Shown here: piece after piece, positions 56,701-64,000 of the stretch | Position numbering within the stretch: position 1 is the stretch's first letter | Layout: every line of letters starts with the position of its first letter | Assembly (NCBI GenBank): GCA_021650895.1 | Contig: CP091278.1 | Coordinates: 1,579,659-1,643,658 of the forward strand | Direction of reading: 5' to 3' | DNA length: 64,000 nt | Source of the DNA: Candidatus Jettenia sp. | GTDB lineage: Bacteria > Planctomycetota > Brocadiia > Brocadiales > Brocadiaceae | The notes under the pieces: generated by a model | The model's input: the letters and a program-made list of their open reading frames with translations, nothing else | Databases searched by the model: none | Told to the model about the DNA's origin: nothing | Translations under genes and position numbers: made by a program

Positions 56701-59700
56701 ATTGAAACTATTTTTTGAGTTGTTTAAAGGTGCATTCCTCGTCTTTCATTGAACCTATAAGGAATTGAAACATCATTTAACTGTAGACCGGAAGACTGTG
56801 CTGACTGCTTTCATTGAACCTATAAGGAATTGAAACCTATTTGTTCTTCTGTATCAATAGCCTTCCCCGCCTCCTTTCATTGAACCTATAAGGAATTGAA
56901 ACGTTTTTGTGCAAGTAAACATCTTTATCTTTATCTTCTTTCATTGAACCTATAAGGAATTGAAACCAGACAAGGAAAAGGTTCTTGTGGGCGATATCGA
57001 GCCTTTCATTGAACCTATAAGGAATTGAAACCCGGCAAGCGGGGCTGTGGTGCTGATGGTGCGGTTTGCTTTCATTGAACCTATAAGGAATTGAAACCAG
57101 TAAGTCCCGGTTGCTGTACCCATAGTGGCGTCCTGCTTTCATTGAACCTATAAGGAATTGAAACTTTTTCGATACTGTGTTGGCAGTTCGCCAATATCAA
57201 TCTTTCATTGAACCTATAAGGAATTGAAACTAATAAAGGGACATGGGAGTGGTTCTGGTTTGCAACCTTTCATTGAACCTATAAGGAATTGAAACGTATT
57301 ACCATCAAAGGGGAAACGGGAAAGACCTTACCTTTCATTGAACCTATAAGGAATTGAAACGGTCTATAATCTGGTTCTTGAGTTGCGAGATCTGTTCTTC
57401 TTTCATTGAACCTATAAGGAATTGAAACAGAAAGTTTTCAAGGGCTTTCATGATAGAGGCGCGCCTTTCATTGAACCTATAAGGAATTGAAACTACGAAC
57501 AGGCTCTATGTACCATCGAGCACAGACAGCTTTCATTGAACCTATAAGGAATTGAAACTCATGAGGAGAACGAAGAAAATCATATGAAAGAGAACTTTCA
57601 TTGAACCTATAAGGAATTGAAACGTATAATTGCCTGGGGTGTTGGTGTTTCAATAAACCTTTCATTGAACCTATAAGGAATTGAAACTTTTTTATGGAGT
57701 TTACAGGTGTGAAGATAGCATACTTTCATTGAACCTATAAGGAATTGAAACCACCCAGGCACAACATCGTAATGACAACCCTTTTTCACTTTCATTGAAC
57801 CTATAAGGAATTGAAACCGATTTTAAATCCGCATCTGCCCAGCCAGCACCCTTCTTTCATTGAACCTATAAGGAATTGAAACTTGTTAATTTTCGTAATC
57901 ATTATAATCCCCCATATCTTCTTTCATTGAACCTATAAGGAATTGAAACCTATATGGGCACCGCAGGCGCTCCGGCGCAGCAGGCTTTCATTGAACCTAT
58001 AAGGAATTGAAACAGCTAACCGCTATTGAAAAAGCAAAGGCAAGTAAAACCTTTCATTGAACCTATAAGGAATTGAAACAAGATTAACTAACAAAATCAT
58101 CGACAGCCCCTGTACTTTCATTGAACCTATAAGGAATTGAAACATATTGCCGATACCCCGCCGGTAGCATACCAGACCTTTCATTGAACCTATAAGGAAT
58201 TGAAACGGCGATGAAGTTGATGAGTTCCATGTTTGGTTCTGTCTTTCATTGAACCTATAAGGAATTGAAACGAGTCTGTTTATGTGTACTTGTTCTCACG
58301 GTTAAGGCCTTTCATTGAACCTATAAGGAATTGAAACGTCGTTGATTTTTCAGTCATAACTTTTCTCTCTATCCTTTCATTGAACCTATAAGGAATTGAA
58401 ACGTATCCCTTAACCTTACAACTGCTCTGGCTGGCGCTCTTTCATTGAACCTATAAGGAATTGAAACTCTGAGAGAGATTCCTTCAGCGTTCTCAAAGCA
58501 TCGCTTTCATTGAACCTATAAGGAATTGAAACATGCTGTGGGCCTGAAAGTTACAGACCTTTGGCCGAACTTTCATTGAACCTATAAGGAATTGAAACCA
58601 TTATATGCCCGGCATCGCTCAAAATTAACTGGAAGCTTTCATTGAACCTATAAGGAATTGAAACGAAGCTTACCTTCCCGCGCCACACCAGCAGCGCCTT
58701 CCTTTCATTGAACCTATAAGGAATTGAAACGGCTTAACAATGTGTGACACCTGCAAACATCTGGAGGCTTTCATTGAACCTATAAGGAATTGAAACGGCA
58801 TATAGAAATGAGGTGGCCTTGCTCAAGGCAAAGCTTTCATTGAACCTATAAGGAATTGAAACAAGCAACCCTCTCCCTCGTGGCAAACGATCGAATGGCT
58901 TTCATTGAACCTATAAGGAATTGAAACTACTATTTACGATTCTCTTTTAACAAACTTTTCCTTCTTTCATTGAACCTATAAGGAATTGAAACCATCAAGC
59001 GTTACCTTTGATTTTACCTTGCAGTTGGCCTTTCATTGAACCTATAAGGAATTGAAACTAACTCCACCTGCGCCTCACGGCAAACATCTTCCCCCTTTCA
59101 TTGAACCTATAAGGAATTGAAACATAAGGCATTGTACAGACAAACCTTAAATCAATTTCTTTCATTGAACCTATAAGGAATTGAAACCACTGACACTCAC
59201 ACTAAATTCATAAGTCTCAGCCTTCTTTCATTGAACCTATAAGGAATTGAAACCAACGAGCAGGAGAGAAAAAGGGTTGAAACACAGCTTTCATTGAACC
59301 TATAAGGAATTGAAACGGTGTAAATTCAAAGGCAATGGGCGGCGTTCCTACTCTTTCATTGAACCTATAAGGAATTGAAACTGGAGATAATCCTGACTTT
59401 TCGGGAAGAGTTCTCCCTTTCATTGAACCTATAAGGAATTGAAACTGAAGAAACATACAGAATTTCAACACTTCTTATACTTTCATTGAACCTATAAGGA
59501 ATTGAAACGTCTACCGTATCCGCATACGCCCATTCCCATTCCCTTTCATTGAACCTATAAGGAATTGAAACAAATAATGAATATAGCAATCATTATCTGT
59601 AACGAGACTTTCATTGAACCTATAAGGAATTGAAACTTGAGCGCAGGGCGATGTGCTTGGAATCGTACTCCCTTTCATTGAACCTATAAGGAATTGAAAC

Positions 59701-62700
59701 ATACCGCAAACCTTGCAGAAGGCACATACCGCTATACTTTCATTGAACCTATAAGGAATTGAAACTAGTAACCCTTTTGGTTATTACTATAATCTGTTCA
59801 CTTTCATTGAACCTATAAGGAATTGAAACCCTCAGTATTGTGTGATAGTGGGATTGGTATTTACTTTCATTGAACCTATAAGGAATTGAAACGTCGATAT
59901 ACCCCGTCACTGCCTCATCGGTAACACTACTTTCATTGAACCTATAAGGAATTGAAACTGATTTATATTCTCCTGACTGGTATTCCCAAGTGTGCTTTCA
60001 TTGAACCTATAAGGAATTGAAACGATGTTTCATTATTGTAATACTAATTTCAAACAATACTTTCATTGAACCTATAAGGAATTGAAACAAGGTTGTGTAC
60101 CGGAAGGTGAGTGATGCGGAGCGGGCTTTCATTGAACCTATAAGGAATTGAAACAAAAAAATCGTAAAGTAATAAAAAAGGCACAAGGCTTTCATTGAAC
60201 CTATAAGGAATTGAAACCACCTTGACGGCCTTCAGTTGATCTATTCGCATCTTCTTTCATTGAACCTATAAGGAATTGAAACGGTCGGATGTAAAACCTA
60301 CCAATACATTTAGTGGACTTTCATTGAACCTATAAGGAATTGAAACCTGTGAATAGGTGGCAAATGTTTCTGCCAAATAGGACTTTCATTGAACCTATAA
60401 GGAATTGAAACGGCTTGTTCTTGTAAAAGGCCTTCTGCATGTCCCTCTTTCATTGAACCTATAAGGAATTGAAACGAACGCCGCCTTTTTTTCTCTAATC
60501 GGCCCTGACCTTTCATTGAACCTATAAGGAATTGAAACTTAGAAGTAATGCAAAAGATAAACCTAGTAAATTGGCTTTCATTGAACCTATAAGGAATTGA
60601 AACTCTTCTAGGTAGGTGATTAATGAGATACTTAATATTCTTTCATTGAACCTATAAGGAATTGAAACGATCAAGCTTTTGCTGCGCTGTCTGGAGTTTT
60701 TCAGCTTTCATTGAACCTATAAGGAATTGAAACCAGAAAGAGCGCAAGACATACGATAGTTGCGATAAACTTTCATTGAACCTATAAGGAATTGAAACTT
60801 ACGTGCATGGTCTTGCTTCCTGAGCTTGCAAATCCTTTCATTGAACCTATAAGGAATTGAAACTATCCGTCCAGGCTAAAGAGCTGAATGACTTTTCAGC
60901 CTTTCATTGAACCTATAAGGAATTGAAACTTTCAAGGGCAGTGTTATCGTCAAGGTGATGATAGTTCTTTCATTGAACCTATAAGGAATTGAAACGAGAA
61001 GAAGACCGGGACGTTGAGTGCTGGTGGGAGCTTTCATTGAACCTATAAGGAATTGAAACGTGAGCTGGTCTACACAATTGATGCCCCAGTCTCGCCTTTC
61101 ATTGAACCTATAAGGAATTGAAACTATTTACTCTACAACAGAACGTGTTGTTGAAGAGAAACTTTCATTGAACCTATAAGGAATTGAAACAATTCAAAAT
61201 ATACCTCATCTTTTCCCTCCTCTACTTTCATTGAACCTATAAGGAATTGAAACAAGATTGGCAGTGCTGGTAATTCAGAAAAGATCACCTTTCATTGAAC
61301 CTATAAGGAATTGAAACAATAGAGCGCAATAAACAGCTCCAGAATGGCTGCCATCTTTCATTGAACCTATAAGGAATTGAAACAAATCTAGAAGCAAAAA
61401 CCAGACAGGTGGAGTTTGACTTTCATTGAACCTATAAGGAATTGAAACCAGAGAAAATGTTCGCACCGGCAGTTGAGTATATCCTTTCATTGAACCTATA
61501 AGGAATTGAAACAATGGAGAAAAGCTTTGGTACAAAAACGGCAAGCTCCTTTCATTGAACCTATAAGGAATTGAAACCTATTAGGGAGAACAAGCCTTCT
61601 TTGTTTTCTACTTCTTTCATTGAACCTATAAGGAATTGAAACCATTTACGATGTCATTCTTGTAATCATTCTTACATCTTTCATTGAACCTATAAGGAAT
61701 TGAAACAGCCCTAACACTAGCGATGATAGTTCATCGTTGTAGCTTTCATTGAACCTATAAGGAATTGAAACCGTGTTTTCGATTGTGTAGATGACTTTTG
61801 ATCTTGCCTTTCATTGAACCTATAAGGAATTGAAACGATGGTTTTCGGAATGTATGTATAAGGGAAGCATATCCTTTCATTGAACCTATAAGGAATTGAA
61901 ACAATGAAAATCGGCTCTGACCATGAGCTTTTAGGAGAACTTTCATTGAACCTATAAGGAATTGAAACTGGCTTATACTCATACGGGTCTTGAGACGCCC
62001 CTGCCTTTCATTGAACCTATAAGGAATTGAAACCGAGGAACGGCATTAGAATATTAGCGCGGGGGCGAGCTTTCATTGAACCTATAAGGAATTGAAACGG
62101 TAGATGCGAAAAGCTGCTGTTGGCCAAACAATACCTTTCATTGAACCTATAAGGAATTGAAACGAAATACAAACAATATAAAACCGTAAAAAGAATTTAT
62201 CTTTCATTGAACCTATAAGGAATTGAAACGTTTGGCTTTCAGGGATACGTAATCAGCAATAAGGCTGCTTTCATTGAACCTATAAGGAATTGAAACAGCA
62301 ATAACAGGATATATGCGGCTAAGGCGGCAAGCTTTCATTGAACCTATAAGGAATTGAAACCTGTTTGGGCGTTTTTTATTATAATAGGTAGGGGTTCTTT
62401 CATTGAACCTATAAGGAATTGAAACTTTATCGACACAATTAACTCCAATTTCATAAACTTTCTTTCATTGAACCTATAAGGAATTGAAACACAATAAGAT
62501 CATAGTTACCTAAGAAAACTAAAGAGCCTTTCATTGAACCTATAAGGAATTGAAACGAATATGTTGTACGTGCTCAGCGTCGTTCAATGCTTCTTTCATT
62601 GAACCTATAAGGAATTGAAACAAGTGTATAAGCGTCTGAGTACGGATGCGAGGAAATCTTTCATTGAACCTATAAGGAATTGAAACACAACAACAGAAGA

Positions 62701-64000
62701 TACAGAGCGAAAAGCATACCCTCTTTCATTGAACCTATAAGGAATTGAAACGAGCCTTGCCTGATCTTTGTCGATCAGCAAGTTCTCTTTCATTGAACCT
62801 ATAAGGAATTGAAACATCTCACTTTCTTCATTATTTATCTCTCCTTTCTCGTCTTTCATTGAACCTATAAGGAATTGAAACGCAGGAACCGTATAGAATC
62901 ATATGGATTGTTAGACTTTCATTGAACCTATAAGGAATTGAAACTTGTAGCCTTGTACAAGAAATATAAAAATAATCCCCTTTCATTGAACCTATAAGGA
63001 ATTGAAACGAGAGAATGAACATTGGTTTTTCGTCCAGATCGTCCTTTCATTGAACCTATAAGGAATTGAAACCGGTAAAACAAACTGCTTTCTTGCTTCT
63101 CAATCAACTTTCATTGAACCTATAAGGAATTGAAACGTTTAAGATTACAGCGCCAAAGGTGGTGTACCGGAACTTTCATTGAACCTATAAGGAATTGAAA
63201 CTCTTCATCATCGTATACTTTTCGATAAACGCCTTCACCTTTCATTGAACCTATAAGGAATTGAAACTAGCCCTTACACAGGAGCAGAAGGAAAGCAGGA
63301 TACTTTCATTGAACCTATAAGGAATTGAAACAGCTGTGGGAGCTACCGGTATGGCTGTGTTATCGTACTTTCATTGAACCTATAAGGAATTGAAACGCAG
63401 ATACACCTCTGTCTTATCCGCCAGGTAGTTCTTTCATTGAACCTATAAGGAATTGAAACAGAAAAGTTTTAAAATTATATCGGGGTATTTCTCAACTTTC
63501 ATTGAACCTATAAGGAATTGAAACGGGATGCGAAAAATGTGATAGGGGTGTGATTTCATCCTTTCATTGAACCTATAAGGAATTGAAACAGAAATCATTT
63601 GCATATGATTTCTTGCTATACGTGACTTTCATTGAACCTATAAGGAATTGAAACACCTTATAGGGGGTGGGGGTATGCGCAACTACACAACTTTCATTGA
63701 ACCTATAAGGAATTGAAACGCAAAATCAAGGCATACAAGGCTATTTTAAAATAATCTTTCATTGAACCTATAAGGAATTGAAACAGGATAACGTTGGTAT
63801 TCACCACACTAACCCCTCTGCTTTCATTGAACCTATAAGGAATTGAAACTCGTACCTGATTTTAAGGGCAAACCTATCGTACTCCTTTCATTGAACCTAT
63901 AAGGAATTGAAACATGGACTGGCAAACGGTATCTTCACGGTATCCACCCCTTTCATTGAACCTATAAGGAATTGAAACTGAACCCCGTTTGCAAACCGAA
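44734..64000 (+). CRISPR. Type I-B CRISPR array with 297 repeats in the window, not ended
   Basis: The repeat is 29 bp: CTTTCATTGAACCTATAAGG followed by AATTGAAAC. I counted 297 repeat starts line by line; the last begins at 63950 and a partial spacer runs off the window. Spacers are mostly 35-37 nt (mean unit 64.9 bp). Repeats are identical wherever I checked, including at the right edge, so the trailer end, where repeats decay, is still beyond the window. The 5' tag left by Cas6 would be ATTGAAAC. Repeated reading of the minus strand gives FQFLIGSMK/VSIPYRFNE peptides, which are not proteins. Confidence 0.99.

Noticed and set aside
44734-64000. Many minus-strand reading frames with repeated FQFLIGSMK and VSIPYRFNE peptides
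   Set aside because: They are simply the CRISPR repeat translated in two frames; spacer lengths keep or shift the frame by chance. No start signals and no protein logic.

Overview
The window is about 40% G+C and reads as bacterial. It combines a class II ribonucleotide reductase, a two-subunit-type LonB protease, REP/REPIN-like palindromes, degenerate 7- and 9-nt repeats and a reversed integron. This mix is most like a planctomycete of the anammox group (Brocadiales: Brocadia, Jettenia, Kuenenia). That placement is inference; no rRNA or marker gene is present.

Left end (1-1.9 kb): a remnant of a chromosomal integron. Reading on the minus strand there is the C-terminal scrap of an integron integrase, a possible attI region, then two gene cassettes (a CPCC-type Cys-rich protein and an orphan protein). 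Each cassette ends in a foldable attC. The 7-nt core at the start of each cassette is exactly complementary to the first core of its own attC, which fixes the cassette borders. The 5' end of a type I restriction methyltransferase gene (hsdM) follows directly.

Middle (2.4-29 kb): ordinary chromosome. It holds a DUF429 protein, a membrane protein, nrdJ, an orphan sensor kinase, a DUF748/AsmA-like protein (frameshifted), a LonB-type protease, a YdjM-like hydrolase, an isoaspartyl peptidase, a UPF0173 hydrolase, an AhpD-like protein, dodecin, a 2-hydroxyacid dehydrogenase bracketed by two inverted 190-bp MITEs, a pepF/GIY-YIG/DUF3820 operon, a cold-shock protein, a B12-binding radical SAM protein and an alpha-oxoamine synthase. 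REPIN-like elements and a long composite repeat fill the gaps.

Defence part (29-64 kb): a GTPase operon (small membrane protein, GTPase, GAP1-like partner) lies divergently beside a type I-B (Tneap/Cst) CRISPR-Cas locus: cas6, cas8b1, cas7, cas5, cas3, cas4, cas1, cas2. The array that follows has 297 29-bp repeats counted by eye and still continues at the window end. The locus is broken up by insertions: two four-helix-bundle (23S rRNA IVP-like) genes, each in its own family of degenerate short repeats (9-mers near cas6/cas8, 7-mers in inverted pairs around cas4/cas1/cas2), a nucleotidyltransferase/HEPN pair with a shortened HEPN, an orphan copy of the cas8 5' end, and a SEC-C protein. cas1 is interrupted by a 1-nt deletion in a C run.

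The array contains its own evidence on adaptation. Two pairs of spacers overlap on the same target and point to a 5'-CCN PAM. One spacer occurs three times in unrelated positions with a length difference, which suggests repeated capture. The second spacer from the leader looks like a chromosomal REP hairpin. Four frameshifts in 64 kb, three of them in short homopolymers, mean that sequence error must be excluded before any of these genes is called dead.
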